Shown here piece by piece: positions 8,182 through 17,626 of a stretch of 32,784 bases of DNA. Every line of letters begins with the position of its first letter. Positions within the stretch are counted from its first letter, which is position 1. A program made the translations under genes and the position numbers. The notes below the pieces were generated by a model. It did no database searches. It was not told where the DNA came from and was given only the letters and a program-made list of their open reading frames with translations. The DNA comes from an uncultured Pelagibacteraceae bacterium (GTDB lineage Bacteria; Pseudomonadota; Alphaproteobacteria; Pelagibacterales; Pelagibacteraceae), in the NCBI GenBank assembly GCA_902592715.1, contig CACJFS010000011.1, forward strand, positions 1-32,784. The letters are read 5' to 3'.

Positions 8182-9072
8182 ATGAATAAAAATACTTACA
8201 ACTTACCAGCACTGTCAAATGAAGGTGGATTAGCTGCTTATCTTGCTCAGATTAAGAAGTTTCCAATGCTTGCAGCTGAAGAAGAATATATGTTAGCCAA
8301 AAATTGGCAATCAACAGGAAATGTTAAATCAGCAGAAAAACTTGTAACTAGCCATTTGAGACTAGTTGCAAAGATAGCAATGGGTTACAAAGGTTATGGT
8401 TTACCTCTTAATGAGATGATATCTGAGGGTAATGTGGGATTAATGCAGGCAGTAAAAAAATTTGAGCCAGAAAAAGGTTTTAGACTTGCAACTTATGCAA
8501 TGTGGTGGATCAAAGCTTCAATACAAGAGTATATATTAAGATCATGGAGTTTAGTAAAAATAGGAACAACGACAGCACAGAAAAAACTTTTTTTTAACCT
8601 AAAAAAAATTAAAAACCAAATAGCTCCTCGGTCAGAGGGAGATTTGAGAAAAGAACACGTTGAAGATATAGCTAAGAGACTTTCAGTGAGTGAAAGTGAA
8701 GTTGTTTCAATGAATAGAAGACTTTCAGGAAAAGAACAGTCCTTAAATGCACCAATAGGTGAAGATGGAGATGAGTGGCAAGACTGGGTAGTTGATAATG
8801 AAATGGATCATGAATTAAAAATCGCTCAAAGCGACGAAATGGAACAAAGAAAAGATTTACTTCAAGATTCAATAAAAATATTAAATGAAAGAGAAAAAAA
8901 GATTTTATACTCAAGAAGATTGACTGATGACCCTATAACTTTAGACGAGCTGAGCAAAAAGTATAAGATAAGTAGAGAAAGAGTAAGACAAATAGAAAAC
9001 AAAGCTTTCGAAAAGCTTCAAAAGCACATGCTTAACTCTGCTAAATCAAAAAACTTATTGCCAGCAAATTAA
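8182..9072 (+). CDS. rpoH: RNA polymerase sigma factor RpoH (sigma-32)
   Basis: Heat-shock sigma factor. Of 296 residues, region 2 covers ~55-120 ([18 protein letters not shown], then [14 protein letters not shown] and [15 protein letters not shown]), directly followed by the RpoH box [10 protein letters not shown] at 133-142, which separates RpoH from other group 3 sigmas. Region 4 has a helix-turn-helix around 252-282 ([27 protein letters not shown]). It follows rluD by 46 bp of extremely AT-rich sequence. Its stop codon shares bases with the convergent purA stop (9069-9072). Its regulon probably includes ftsH in this same window; a possible sigma-32 promoter lies before that gene. Confidence 0.97.
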   Translation: MNKNTYNLPALSNEGGLAAYLAQIKKFPMLAAEEEYMLAKNWQSTGNVKSAEKLVTSHLRLVAKIAMGYKGYGLPLNEMISEGNVGLMQAVKKFEPEKGFRLATYAMWWIKASIQEYILRSWSLVKIGTTTAQKKLFFNLKKIKNQIAPRSEGDLRKEHVEDIAKRLSVSESEVVSMNRRLSGKEQSLNAPIGEDGDEWQDWVVDNEMDHELKIAQSDEMEQRKDLLQDSIKILNEREKKILYSRRLTDDPITLDELSKKYKISRERVRQIENKAFEKLQKHMLNSAKSKNLLPAN

Positions 9073-10361
9073 AGATTAAAAGGATCTTGAATTAAGATTG
9101 TATCATTTCTCTCTGGACTAGTGGAAATACTTGAAATTCTGGTCTCTATAAACTTTTCTAATTCTTTTATATAATTTTTTGCATTTACAGGTAATTCTTC
9201 AAATTTTTTTATACCAACTGTTGAAGATTTCCAACCTTTAAAGGATTTATATATTGGTTCAGCTATAAATTGGTCATCTACTGAAGCTGGAAGGTAATCA
9301 TATTTTTTACCATTTATCTCATAAGCAATACACATTTTAATCTCATCTAGTTCGTCTAGTACATCTAGTTTAGTTAAGGCAATTCCGTCAATTCCCGAAA
9401 TTTTTAAAGTTTGCCTTACAAGGACTCCATCAAACCAACCACATCTTCTTTTTCGACTTGTGACAGTTCCAAATTCTTTTCCTCTTGTTCCAAGCAAGTC
9501 ACCTATCTCATCTGTTAGTTCTGTTGGAAAAGGGCCTTCTCCAACTCTTGTGGTGTATGCTTTTGTAATACCTAAAACATAGTTAATGGAGTTTATGCCA
9601 CAGCCTGATCCAGTCGCCGCAGACGAAGCGACAGTATTAGAGGAAGTTACAAATGGATAGGTCCCATGGTCAACGTCTAAAAGAACTCCTTGAGCACCTT
9701 CAAATAATATTTTTTTTTTTTGAGATTTAAATTCGTCTATTTTTTTCCATACCGGCTGTGAAAATTTAAGTATTTGTGGTGCAATATTTAACAGGTCTTT
9801 TTTTAATTGTTCTTTTTTAAATTCAGTTTTTCCTAATCCTTTTCTTATGGCATTATGATGACTTAATACTTCGTCTAATCTTTTATCCAAATTACTTTCT
9901 GATGCAAGATCCATTACTCTTATTGATCTTCTACCAATCTTATCTTCATACGCTGGTCCTATTCCTCTTCTTGTAGTCCCTATTTTAGATTTTCCTGCTG
10001 CGTCTTCTCTTATCTCATCCATTTCTTTATGAAAAGGCAATATAAGAGTGGCTGCTTCGGATAAAATTAAATTGTCAGAGTTAACCTCTATACTTTTAGA
10101 TTTAATTTCGTCAATCTCATCTAGAAGTGCCCATGGATCAACCACTACTCCATTTCCAATTATAGATATTTTTTTTTTTCTAACTATTCCTGATGGCAAC
10201 AGTCTTAATTTATAAACTACACCATCTATAACAAGAGTATGACCAGCATTATGTCCACCTTGAAATCTTACTATTACATCAGCTTCGCTAGAGAGCCAAT
10301 CAACAATTTTACCTTTTCCTTCATCTCCCCACTGTGAGCCGACTACAACTACATTTTTCAT
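9069..10361 (-). CDS. purA: Adenylosuccinate synthetase
   Basis: Joins IMP and aspartate using GTP to make adenylosuccinate, the first committed step to AMP. The 430 residues are full length. The GTP loop GDEGKGK is at 12-18 with the general-base D13, and NAGHT (38-42) carries the catalytic H41. [14 protein letters not shown] (128-141) and the IMP-binding [13 protein letters not shown] (232-244) are intact, as is [12 protein letters not shown] (301-312). It is the last gene of the long minus-strand run, coupled to thiD by a 4-bp overlap (10358-10361), and ends tail to tail with rpoH. Confidence 0.97.
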   Translation of the reverse strand: MKNVVVVGSQWGDEGKGKIVDWLSSEADVIVRFQGGHNAGHTLVIDGVVYKLRLLPSGIVRKKKISIIGNGVVVDPWALLDEIDEIKSKSIEVNSDNLILSEAATLILPFHKEMDEIREDAAGKSKIGTTRRGIGPAYEDKIGRRSIRVMDLASESNLDKRLDEVLSHHNAIRKGLGKTEFKKEQLKKDLLNIAPQILKFSQPVWKKIDEFKSQKKKILFEGAQGVLLDVDHGTYPFVTSSNTVASSAATGSGCGINSINYVLGITKAYTTRVGEGPFPTELTDEIGDLLGTRGKEFGTVTSRKRRCGWFDGVLVRQTLKISGIDGIALTKLDVLDELDEIKMCIAYEINGKKYDYLPASVDDQFIAEPIYKSFKGWKSSTVGIKKFEELPVNAKNYIKELEKFIETRISSISTSPERNDTILIQDPFNL

Positions 10362-11170
10362 CTAAAATTTTTTTTAATTTGTATACTATTTAAATGGTTT
10401 ACAGGACCGTGACCTTTCCCCAAGTTTGGTTGTGTTCTTAGTGAATTATTTACATATTTAATTGCCATTTCACAAGATTTCTTTAAAGTTTTTCCACATG
10501 AAAAGTAGGTAGTTATAGCGCTAGAAAGAGTGCAGCCAGTGCCATGGCTATTTTTTGTATTTATTTTCTTATTTTTAAAGATTGTAATTTCTTTTTTATT
10601 AATAAATACGTCTTGAATATTTTTATAATTTAAATGACCTCCTTTAATAAGGACATTTTTTGCACCTAATTTTATTAAATATTTACCTGCTAAAATTACA
10701 TCCTGTATAGTTGAAATTTTTGAATTGGTTAAAACTTCAGCTTCAGGTATGTTTGGTGTAATTAAATCTGCTTTAGATAAAAGTTTATTTTTTAAAATTT
10801 TAATAGCTGGATCATTAATTAATTTTTTTCCACCCTTTGCCACCATCACAGGATCTAATATTATTTTTTTTGCTTTTATTTTTTTTAATGATTTTATCAC
10901 TGAATTTATAACTTCTTTTGAATGAAGCATTCCTATTTTAACAGCATCTGGTTTTATATCTTTTGCTGTAAATTCAATTTGATTAGAGATTTCTTTGCTA
11001 TTCACTGGAAAAATTGATTTAACACCTGTTGTATTTTGTGATGTTATAGCAGTTATAGCAGTCATAGCATATGAACCAAGCGATGTAATAGTTTTAATGT
11101 CTGCTTGTATGCCTGCACCTCCAGAAGAGTCTGAGCCAGCAATAATTAAAATTTTAGATTTTATTTTCAA
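10358..11170 (-). CDS. thiD: Hydroxymethylpyrimidine / phosphomethylpyrimidine kinase
   Basis: Phosphorylates HMP to HMP-P and HMP-PP, feeding thiamine phosphate synthase. A ribokinase-fold protein of 270 residues with [13 protein letters not shown] at 12-24 (substrate and phosphate binding), the KxGMLHS block near 78-84, [10 protein letters not shown] (105-114), and the anion-hole/catalytic motif [11 protein letters not shown] at 209-219. thiE sits in this window too (30378-30992). As known for SAR11 members, such cells often lack de novo HMP synthesis (ThiC) and salvage a pyrimidine precursor; ThiD would be the entry kinase, but the absence of thiC cannot be judged from this window. It lies between glmM and purA with 1-bp and overlapping junctions, an arrangement of packing rather than pathway. 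Confidence 0.94.
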   Translation of the reverse strand: MKIKSKILIIAGSDSSGGAGIQADIKTITSLGSYAMTAITAITSQNTTGVKSIFPVNSKEISNQIEFTAKDIKPDAVKIGMLHSKEVINSVIKSLKKIKAKKIILDPVMVAKGGKKLINDPAIKILKNKLLSKADLITPNIPEAEVLTNSKISTIQDVILAGKYLIKLGAKNVLIKGGHLNYKNIQDVFINKKEITIFKNKKINTKNSHGTGCTLSSAITTYFSCGKTLKKSCEMAIKYVNNSLRTQPNLGKGHGPVNHLNSIQIKKNFR

Positions 11171-11171
11171 G

Positions 11172-12503
11172 TTAGATAATTGATTTTTTTACAATATTAA
11201 TACATTTTGAAAGCATAGTTTTATCATCAGTTTCACACATTATTCTAACTACTGGTTCTGTTCCAGATTTTCTCACTAACATTCTGCCTTTTCCTTTTAT
11301 TAAAGTGTTCGCTTTTTTAATTGCATTTTTGCACTTAAGATTATTAATTATTGATTTATCTTTTACCTCAACATTTTCTAACAATTGAGGAGTGGGTATA
11401 AAATTTTCAAAAATTTCACTCGCCTTTTTTCCTTTTCTCATAGAAAATAGAATTTCTAATGCAACCAATAAACCATCACCTGTAGTCGCAAATTTACCAA
11501 GGATAATATGGCCAGATTGCTCTCCTCCTAAATTAAATTTACTTTTCTGCATTACTTCTTTTACATATCTATCACCAACTTTAGATCTTAAAAACTTTAT
11601 CTTGTTTTTAGAAAAATATTTTTGTAATCCATAGTTTGACATTAGGGTACCTACAACGCCACCTTTTAAAATTTTTTTACTTTTCCATCTTGTTGCTAGC
11701 ATAGCTATTATTTTGTCTCCATCAATAATATTACCCTTTTCATCACAAATAATAATTCTATCTGCATCACCATCTAAAGAAACTCCAATATGAGATTTAT
11801 TCTTTTTTGTATGATATTTAATTTTATTTGGAAATGTAGAACCACATTTTTTATTTATGTTAAATCCATTTGGAGAAGTTCCAATTTCGTGAACTATGGC
11901 ACCCAATGATCTAAACAATTGAGGACCTACTTTATATGCGGCACCATTAGCACAATCAATTGTAATTCTTAAACCTCTTAAATTAAATTGTTTAGGAAAA
12001 TTTTTTTTTATTATTTCTATGTATTTTTTCGATCCACTTTCCAATCTTTTAACTCTACCTAATATTTCAGGATTTGATAATTTTCTAGATATCTTAGAGT
12101 CAATTAGTTTTTCTATTTTTTTTTCTATTTTGTCAGACAATTTTAATCCATCTGGTCCAAATAGTTTTAAACCATTATCATAATATGGATTGTGAGATGC
12201 TGTAATCATAATTCCCATATTGGCTCTCATTTTTTTTGTAAGCATTGCAAGACCATTTGTTGGTAATGGCCCAAAAGTGAAAACATGCATTCCAGCTGAT
12301 GTTAAACCAGATACTAATGCTGGTTCAAGTGTATATCCAGATAATCTTGTATCTTTTGCAATTATTGCTATCTGCTTAGTTTTTTTTAGGTTTTTAAAAT
12401 ATGTACCGGCAGCTAAACCAAACTTAAAAAACATATCTCCATTTATTTTGTCTCCATTCACCTTTCCTCTTATTCCATCTGTACCAAAATATTTTTTTAT
12501 CAT
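11172..12503 (-). CDS. glmM: Phosphoglucosamine mutase
   Basis: Interconverts glucosamine-6-phosphate and glucosamine-1-phosphate on the way to UDP-GlcNAc for peptidoglycan and lipopolysaccharide. In the 443 residues the phosphoserine loop is TASHNP (101-106, S103), the Mg-binding loop DGDADR (244-249), the sugar-specificity loop GGEQSGH (326-332) and the phosphate-binding loop RKSGTEP (411-417). The N terminus KYFGTDGIRG is the GlmM signature that sets it apart from phosphomannomutase/phosphoglucomutase (ManB/Pgm). It abuts folP on the 5' side, sharing one base, and follows the common ftsH-folP-glmM order seen in proteobacteria. Confidence 0.96.
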   Translation of the reverse strand: MIKKYFGTDGIRGKVNGDKINGDMFFKFGLAAGTYFKNLKKTKQIAIIAKDTRLSGYTLEPALVSGLTSAGMHVFTFGPLPTNGLAMLTKKMRANMGIMITASHNPYYDNGLKLFGPDGLKLSDKIEKKIEKLIDSKISRKLSNPEILGRVKRLESGSKKYIEIIKKNFPKQFNLRGLRITIDCANGAAYKVGPQLFRSLGAIVHEIGTSPNGFNINKKCGSTFPNKIKYHTKKNKSHIGVSLDGDADRIIICDEKGNIIDGDKIIAMLATRWKSKKILKGGVVGTLMSNYGLQKYFSKNKIKFLRSKVGDRYVKEVMQKSKFNLGGEQSGHIILGKFATTGDGLLVALEILFSMRKGKKASEIFENFIPTPQLLENVEVKDKSIINNLKCKNAIKKANTLIKGKGRMLVRKSGTEPVVRIMCETDDKTMLSKCINIVKKSII

Positions 12504-13555
12504 TAGCTTAGATTTAATTTTTTAAAAACTTTAATTCCTTGGTTAACTTCATTGACATCATGAATTCTAAGTATTTGTACTCCTTGTAACATACTAAAAA
12601 TACTTGAAGATACTGTCCCTCCTATTCTTTGTTTGCTATCATTTTGACCAGATATATCTTTTATAAATTTCTTTCTAGAAATTCCTAACATTACTGGCAA
12701 TCCTAAGGAATGAAAAATAGAAATATTATTGATTAGGGTAATATTATGTTTCATATTTTTACCAAATCCTATTCCAGGGTCTAGAATAATATGATTATGT
12801 TTAATTCCATTTTTTCTAATTAATTTCAATTTATCTTCAAAATAGTCATAAATATCTAATAAAATATTATTATAGTTTGGATTTTTTTGCATAGTTTCTG
12901 TGGAGCCTTTCATATGATGAAGAACGAATGGTAATTGAGTATTTTTTAAAAAACTAATTGTATCCTTGTCATAACTTAGACCCGATACATCATTAATCAT
13001 ATCTAGTTTATACTTTGAAGCTTTTTTCATCACAAAACTTTTTCTAGTATCCAAAGAAACAAAAAACTTTTTAAATTTTAAATAACCCATTACTTTATTT
13101 ACTCTTAACCACTCTTCTGTTTGAAGAATTTCTTTAGATCCTGGTCTAGTAGACTCTCCTCCTACGTCAATTATCTTTGCTCCATCAACTATTAATTTGT
13201 TAATCTGTTTTCTTGCAGAAACTTTTTTATTAAATTTTCCTCCATCAGAAAAACTATCAGGGGTAATATTTATAATTCCCATTAATATTGGTAAATTGTC
13301 AAATTTTAATTTTGGGATTTTTTTAACCTTAGATATATTATTAATATCAGTTAATACTTTTTTTTTAATTTTTGATGGAAGATTATTAATATTTTTTATA
13401 TTTATTTTTTTTTTATTAGTCCTGGTAATTATCTCAATAGTGTCATATGAAATTGATTTATTACCACCAATTGAAAGTGAAATTTTTTTTTTAATGTTTT
13501 CTTTAGATGTTTTGTTATAATAAAAATTACACGCTCTTGTGTAATATTTTTGCAT
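12503..13555 (-). CDS. folP: Dihydropteroate synthase with alphaproteobacterial N-terminal extension
   Basis: Condenses 6-hydroxymethyl-7,8-dihydropterin diphosphate with p-aminobenzoate to 7,8-dihydropteroate. The TIM-barrel enzyme starts near residue 88: MGIINITPDSFSDGG at 92-106, the pterin-diphosphate loop VGGESTRPGS at 131-140, LDPGIGFGK further on, and a C-terminal RIHDV. At 350 residues it is ~75 longer than the E. coli enzyme because of an N-terminal region (YYTRACNFYY...LSIGGNKSISYDTIEIITR). That region resembles the leader seen in other alphaproteobacterial FolP proteins, where an LAGG...F...E..R pattern occurs; its function is unknown to me. Six bases separate it from ftsH upstream, so they are co-transcribed. 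Confidence 0.95.
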   Translation of the reverse strand: MQKYYTRACNFYYNKTSKENIKKKISLSIGGNKSISYDTIEIITRTNKKKINIKNINNLPSKIKKKVLTDINNISKVKKIPKLKFDNLPILMGIINITPDSFSDGGKFNKKVSARKQINKLIVDGAKIIDVGGESTRPGSKEILQTEEWLRVNKVMGYLKFKKFFVSLDTRKSFVMKKASKYKLDMINDVSGLSYDKDTISFLKNTQLPFVLHHMKGSTETMQKNPNYNNILLDIYDYFEDKLKLIRKNGIKHNHIILDPGIGFGKNMKHNITLINNISIFHSLGLPVMLGISRKKFIKDISGQNDSKQRIGGTVSSSIFSMLQGVQILRIHDVNEVNQGIKVFKKLNLS

Positions 13556-13561
13556 TTAACT

Positions 13562-15454
13562 TTAATGAACGATCTTTGGTTTTAAGCCCATTGAACCTAA
13601 AGCAGAACTTTGATCATCGTCCTCTACTTTTAAATCTTCCTTGTTTTTTGGATATACATTTTTATTTACTATGTCTTCAATTTCTTCACCTGACAATGTT
13701 TCATAGGTAAGCAAAGCCTTAGCTAATTTATGCAAATCATCAATTTTATCAGTCAAAACTTTTTTTGCTCTATCGTAACCTTGGTCAACAAATTTTCTTA
13801 TCTCAGCATCTACTTTTCTTGCAGTTTCTTCAGACATATTCTGTTGTCTTGCAACTGATCTTCCAAGAAAAACTTCTTCCTCATTTTCACCATATGCAAC
13901 TGGACCAAGTTCTTTGCTCAATCCTGCTCTCATTACCATAGCTCTTGCACGCTTTGTCGCCTGTTCTATATCGCTTGCTGCACCTGTAGTCACTTTGTCA
14001 TCTCCAAATATTATTTCCTCTGCTACTCTACCTCCCATCGCTATGGCCATTTGTGCGTGAAGTTGTTCTCTTGTTTGAGATACTTCGTCTCTTTCAGGAA
14101 GTTGCATTACCATTCCCAGTGCTCTTCCTCTTGGAATAATTGTTGCTTTATGTATAGGGTATGCCGCCTTTTCATTTATAGTAACGATAGCATGGCCAGC
14201 TTCATGATAAGCGGTTAGTTTTTTTTCTTCCTCACTCATTACCATTGATCTTCTCTCGGACCCCATCATTACTTTATCTTTTGCCTCTTCAAATTCCATA
14301 TAGGTAACTATTCTTTTATTTTTTCTTGCAGCTAATAATGCTGCTTCATTGACTAAGTTTGCTAAATCTGCACCAGAAAACCCAGGAGTTCCTCTTGCTA
14401 TAGTTCTTAAATTAACATCAGGTGCCATTGATATTTTTTTAGCATGCACTTTTAGTATTTTTTCTCTACCAAGTAAGTCTGGATTAGAAACTACTACCTG
14501 CCTGTCAAATCTTCCTGGTCTTAATAAAGCTGGATCAAGTACATCTGGTCTGTTGGTGGCTGCAATTATTATTACACCCTCATTCGTATCAAAGCCATCC
14601 ATTTCTACAAGTAATTGATTAAGTGTTTGCTCTCTTTCATCGTTACCACCACCTAAGCCTGCGCCTCTACTTCTTCCTACTGCATCGATCTCATCAATAA
14701 ATATAATACACGGGGAATGTTTTTTTCCTTGTTCAAACATATCTCGAACTCTTGAGGCCCCAACACCAACAAACATTTCAACGAAGTCAGATCCCGATAT
14801 CGTAAAAAAAGGAACTCCAGCCTCACCTGCTATCGCTCTTGCTAGTAAAGTCTTACCAGTTCCAGGAGGTCCAACTAGTAAACATCCACGAGGTATTTTA
14901 CCACCAAGTCGACTAAATTTTTTAGGATCTTTTAAAAATTCTACAACTTCTTCCACTTCTTCTTTAGCTTCTTCTACTCCAGCTACATCATTAAATGTAA
15001 CTTTACCTTTTAATTCGTTCATCATCTTTGCTTTAGATTTTCCAAAGCCCATAGCTCCACCTTTACCACCCTGCATCTGTCTCATAAAAAATATCCAAAC
15101 AGCAATTAAAAGTAACATTGGGAACCATGATAAAAGTACTCCAAATAGTGAAGGCATTTTTTCCTCTAAAGGACTCGCTGAGATACTAACTCCTTTATCA
15201 CTTAATTTTTGAATTAAATTTGGATCATCGGGAGCATAAGTATTGAACATTTCACCATTGGACATTACGCCCTTAATATTTTTTCCTTGAATCTCTACTT
15301 GGACCACTCTACCATTATCTACTTGCGTTAAAAACTCAGAGAATATTATATTATTTTTTTGATTTACAGATCCTTGTGGATTCTTGAACATATTATAAAG
15401 GCCGATAGTCAAGATTACTATTACCGCCCACATAGCTAGATTTTTGAGATTCAT
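13562..15454 (-). CDS. ftsH: ATP-dependent zinc metalloprotease FtsH
   Basis: Hexameric inner-membrane AAA+ protease that removes damaged membrane proteins and controls short-lived regulators such as sigma-32 and LpxC in other bacteria. The 630 residues begin with a transmembrane helix (6-22), a periplasmic domain, and a second helix (103-124). The AAA module has Walker A GPPGTGKT (195-202), Walker [10 protein letters not shown] (250-258) and the second region of homology with GRFDRQV (314-320). The protease zinc site is HEAGH (416-420), and the third ligand region around D494 (DIEQATKRA) is present. It is preceded by a 63-bp gap holding a candidate heat-shock promoter and is followed closely by folP. 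Confidence 0.98.
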   Translation of the reverse strand: MNLKNLAMWAVIVILTIGLYNMFKNPQGSVNQKNNIIFSEFLTQVDNGRVVQVEIQGKNIKGVMSNGEMFNTYAPDDPNLIQKLSDKGVSISASPLEEKMPSLFGVLLSWFPMLLLIAVWIFFMRQMQGGKGGAMGFGKSKAKMMNELKGKVTFNDVAGVEEAKEEVEEVVEFLKDPKKFSRLGGKIPRGCLLVGPPGTGKTLLARAIAGEAGVPFFTISGSDFVEMFVGVGASRVRDMFEQGKKHSPCIIFIDEIDAVGRSRGAGLGGGNDEREQTLNQLLVEMDGFDTNEGVIIIAATNRPDVLDPALLRPGRFDRQVVVSNPDLLGREKILKVHAKKISMAPDVNLRTIARGTPGFSGADLANLVNEAALLAARKNKRIVTYMEFEEAKDKVMMGSERRSMVMSEEEKKLTAYHEAGHAIVTINEKAAYPIHKATIIPRGRALGMVMQLPERDEVSQTREQLHAQMAIAMGGRVAEEIIFGDDKVTTGAASDIEQATKRARAMVMRAGLSKELGPVAYGENEEEVFLGRSVARQQNMSEETARKVDAEIRKFVDQGYDRAKKVLTDKIDDLHKLAKALLTYETLSGEEIEDIVNKNVYPKNKEDLKVEDDDQSSALGSMGLKPKIVH

Positions 15455-15468
15455 AACTATAAACTAAG

Positions 15469-15489
15469 AATTATTATCAATTTAACAAG
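15469..15489 (-). promoter_or_regulatory. Candidate sigma-32 (heat-shock) promoter of ftsH, overlapped by a TTGACA box
   Basis: Reading the minus strand, CTTG (15486-15489) is followed by 17 nt and then CTTAGT and TTAT. The alphaproteobacterial sigma-32 consensus is CTTG, 17-18 nt, CYTATNTNNG; this fits the spacing and five of seven fixed positions in the downstream box. A TTGACA (15490-15495, minus) directly upstream could alternatively serve as a sigma-70 -35 with a poor -10. ftsH is a classical sigma-32 target and rpoH is in this window. Inference only. Confidence 0.35.
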
Positions 15490-15517
15490 TGTCAATTTGT
15501 GCCTATTTTGATAAATT

Positions 15518-16570
15518 CTATCTTTTTTCTGGTGAAATAATGACTGAATTCTCAAATTGTTGAATTATACATCCTGAAAGTGTTTTTTTTGAATTATTAT
15601 TCGAAGATCTTAAATATTTAAGTAGGTTCTCAACTTTCACACCTCTAGGGAGGGTATTTTTTTTTCCAACTTTTTGAATCATTTCTGAAAATGATCTAAA
15701 GACTATTTCATTTGGTTGTTTAAAAAAATCATTTTTTAAAATAATTGTTTTGGTTAATTTTAAATAACTTGAATTATCATTAATGTTTTTTTGAACATAA
15801 TAATCTATAGCGTAGTTACTTTTACTTAGATTGTTTAGAGATAATTTAAATTTGTTAAATGTTAATCCATCTTCCTCTAAATTTGAAATTAATTTTCTTA
15901 CTTTTACTCTTAAAAATTTATCATCTAAATTTGAAGGATCATTGACATTAAAATTAAAAGTATTTTTTGAAATGTAAACCAGATCTTTTTTAGGTATATT
16001 AATTAGAGGCCTCAAAATAAAAATTCTATCATCAAACTTTATTTTTGATTTAATCTTACCAAATGAAATCAAACCTTTTAAACCTGACCCTCTTAACAAT
16101 CTTATAAAAAAATTTTCTATTAAATCATCTTTATGATGTGCTGTTAAGATTGTATCAATTTTTTTAATTAGACTTTGTTTAATAATTAATTTGTATCTAT
16201 TTTCCCGTGCGAAAGATTGAAGATTTGAAGATTTTTTCACTTTTTTAATAGTAAGTATTTTGCTAGAAATTTTGAATAATTTAAGTTTATTTTTTACCAA
16301 CTTTGCTTCTAAGGTCGATTCTTTTCTAATTTTGTGATCAACAATAAAAAAATAAACTTTTGTATTATTTTCTAAAGAGTAACATTTAGCTAAAAATGAT
16401 AATGCCATACTATCTGCTCCTCCTGAAACAGCGACGCAAAAATTATTTAAAATATGACTGGATAATTGTTTTTTAAATTTTAAATAAATTCTATTTATTT
16501 TTGGATCATCTAATTTTTTGGAATAAAAATTATGAATTTTCTTTTTTACATTCAAATTCTTTTTCTTCAT
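15518..16570 (-). CDS. tilS: tRNA(Ile)-lysidine synthase
   Basis: Attaches lysine to C34 of the CAU-anticodon tRNA-Ile so that it reads AUA, the dominant isoleucine codon type in an AT-rich genome. The PP-loop SGGADS is at 49-54 (counting from the ATG at 16570), followed by VDHKIRKES and AHHKDDLIENFFIRLLRG, both TilS hallmarks, and ILRPLI. About 350 residues. The frame is open further upstream to a TTG at 16633, but this lies deeper inside cpoB; the ATG at 16570 is preferred although its Shine-Dalgarno is weak. Even so the gene overlaps the end of cpoB by 41 bp in another frame, an unusually long overlap. A non-ATG start further down (a TTG six codons in) cannot be excluded. Confidence 0.92.
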   Translation of the reverse strand: MKKKNLNVKKKIHNFYSKKLDDPKINRIYLKFKKQLSSHILNNFCVAVSGGADSMALSFLAKCYSLENNTKVYFFIVDHKIRKESTLEAKLVKNKLKLFKISSKILTIKKVKKSSNLQSFARENRYKLIIKQSLIKKIDTILTAHHKDDLIENFFIRLLRGSGLKGLISFGKIKSKIKFDDRIFILRPLINIPKKDLVYISKNTFNFNVNDPSNLDDKFLRVKVRKLISNLEEDGLTFNKFKLSLNNLSKSNYAIDYYVQKNINDNSSYLKLTKTIILKNDFFKQPNEIVFRSFSEMIQKVGKKNTLPRGVKVENLLKYLRSSNNNSKKTLSGCIIQQFENSVIISPEKR

Positions 16571-17549
16571 AATACTTTGCTTTTTGAAGCACAGATTGAG
16601 TTGCGTCGGGATATTGTTTTTTAACTCCAGCAATCATCAAGCATCCTTGATCTTTTTCTCCCATCTGAACTAACGAAACTCCTAGTTTAAGTAGGTTTTC
16701 AGGAGCAATTTTACTTTTTGGATACTTTTGATAACCTTCCAAATATGCAGTAGCAGCATCAGTATACATTTGTCTTATTCTGTATGTTTCTGCATACCAA
16801 TATTGTGCGTTACCTGACAATTCGTTATCAGGATTTATCAACACAAATTCTCTAAATGCTTTTTCGGCGCTAGCATAATCACCAACTTTTAAAAAATTTC
16901 TTGCAAATTGATATTGCTCTTTTGGACTAGAATCAGGCAATAATTTTTCCTCTGAATTAAAAACTTCTGAAATTATAGCTTCAGTCTGTTCGACTGATTC
17001 TACCACCTGTATATCATTACTGGTAGTCATATCTTTGTAAGATACCTCACCTAATGATTGAGGCTCTGAAGATCCAGGAAGTATTTTTTTTTGAATAATC
17101 TCTTCATTTTTCAATATTTGCTCATTTTTAGGTAAAGAGGTAAGGGCTTTATTATTTGTATTGATAATTGAAGTTTGTTCAATTTGTTCAAATCTTAATT
17201 GATTGTCTTGTTGCACTTTAGAAAGCTTATTGGAAAGTTTATCTAATTTAAAATTAATTTCTTCGAATTTATTTGTTAATTCCTGAAATTGCATTTCTAT
17301 TTCACTTAATTTCAATAAATGTTTTGTTAAAGCCTGTTCCGACTCCTTCGTTGAAGCTTTTTGAGTTGTGTTTGTGTCAGAGTTTTCAGAAAATGATTGT
17401 GAGTAGACTGCTCTTTCTAAAGTTCTAAGATCTTTTTGAATATTTTCTAAAATTTCTCTGAATTCTTGATCCTGAGAAAATGAAATAGATGTTGAAAAAA
17501 ATAAAAATGAAACAAAGTTAAATAAAATTAACTTAATTAATGATCTCAT
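16530..17549 (-). CDS. cpoB: Tol-Pal system protein CpoB (YbgF)
   Basis: Periplasmic protein that coordinates outer-membrane constriction with peptidoglycan synthesis through TolA. The 339 residues start with a signal peptide (~1-25, hydrophobic LILFNFVSFLFFST, cleavage probably after SFS). A coiled coil follows (~27-125, the TolA/trimerisation region), then a Ser/Glu-rich linker, and a C-terminal TPR domain (~210-330) that starts with SPKEQYQFARNFLKVGDYASAEKAF. The second repeat has NAQYWYAETYRIRQMYTDA. It is the last tol-cluster gene, placed after pal and after an intrinsic terminator, so it probably has its own promoter in the 77-bp gap. Its 3' end runs into tilS. Confidence 0.93.
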   Translation of the reverse strand: MRSLIKLILFNFVSFLFFSTSISFSQDQEFREILENIQKDLRTLERAVYSQSFSENSDTNTTQKASTKESEQALTKHLLKLSEIEMQFQELTNKFEEINFKLDKLSNKLSKVQQDNQLRFEQIEQTSIINTNNKALTSLPKNEQILKNEEIIQKKILPGSSEPQSLGEVSYKDMTTSNDIQVVESVEQTEAIISEVFNSEEKLLPDSSPKEQYQFARNFLKVGDYASAEKAFREFVLINPDNELSGNAQYWYAETYRIRQMYTDAATAYLEGYQKYPKSKIAPENLLKLGVSLVQMGEKDQGCLMIAGVKKQYPDATQSVLQKAKYYEEKEFECKKENS

Positions 17550-17562
17550 GAAAACATTACTA

Positions 17563-17568
17563 ATTATA
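17563..17568 (-). promoter_or_regulatory. Candidate -10 box (TATAAT) for cpoB
   Basis: A perfect TATAAT on the minus strand lies 13 bp before the cpoB ATG and just after the pal terminator. No good -35 element is seen at 16-18 nt. If used, the transcript would have a leader of only a few bases. Confidence 0.3.
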
Positions 17569-17582
17569 ATAATGGCGAAAAG

Positions 17583-17613
17583 AAGACCCTCGCTTTTTTA
17601 AAGTGAGGGTCTT
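17583..17613 (-). terminator. Intrinsic terminator after pal
   Basis: Perfect 9-bp inverted repeat AAGACCCTC / GAGGGTCTT with a 13-nt loop. On the minus strand it is followed at once by CTTTT. It lies 13 bp after the pal stop and is one of very few strong GC-rich hairpins in this window. The other strand has only a short AT tail, but no plus-strand gene ends here. Confidence 0.85.
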
Positions 17614-17626
17614 ATAAAATTTATTT

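Noticed and set aside
13197-13520. Hydrophobic 107-codon plus-strand frame
   Set aside because: Antisense of the Lys/Asn/Ile-rich folP 5' region; AT-rich lysine codons read backwards give Phe/Leu and imitate membrane proteins.
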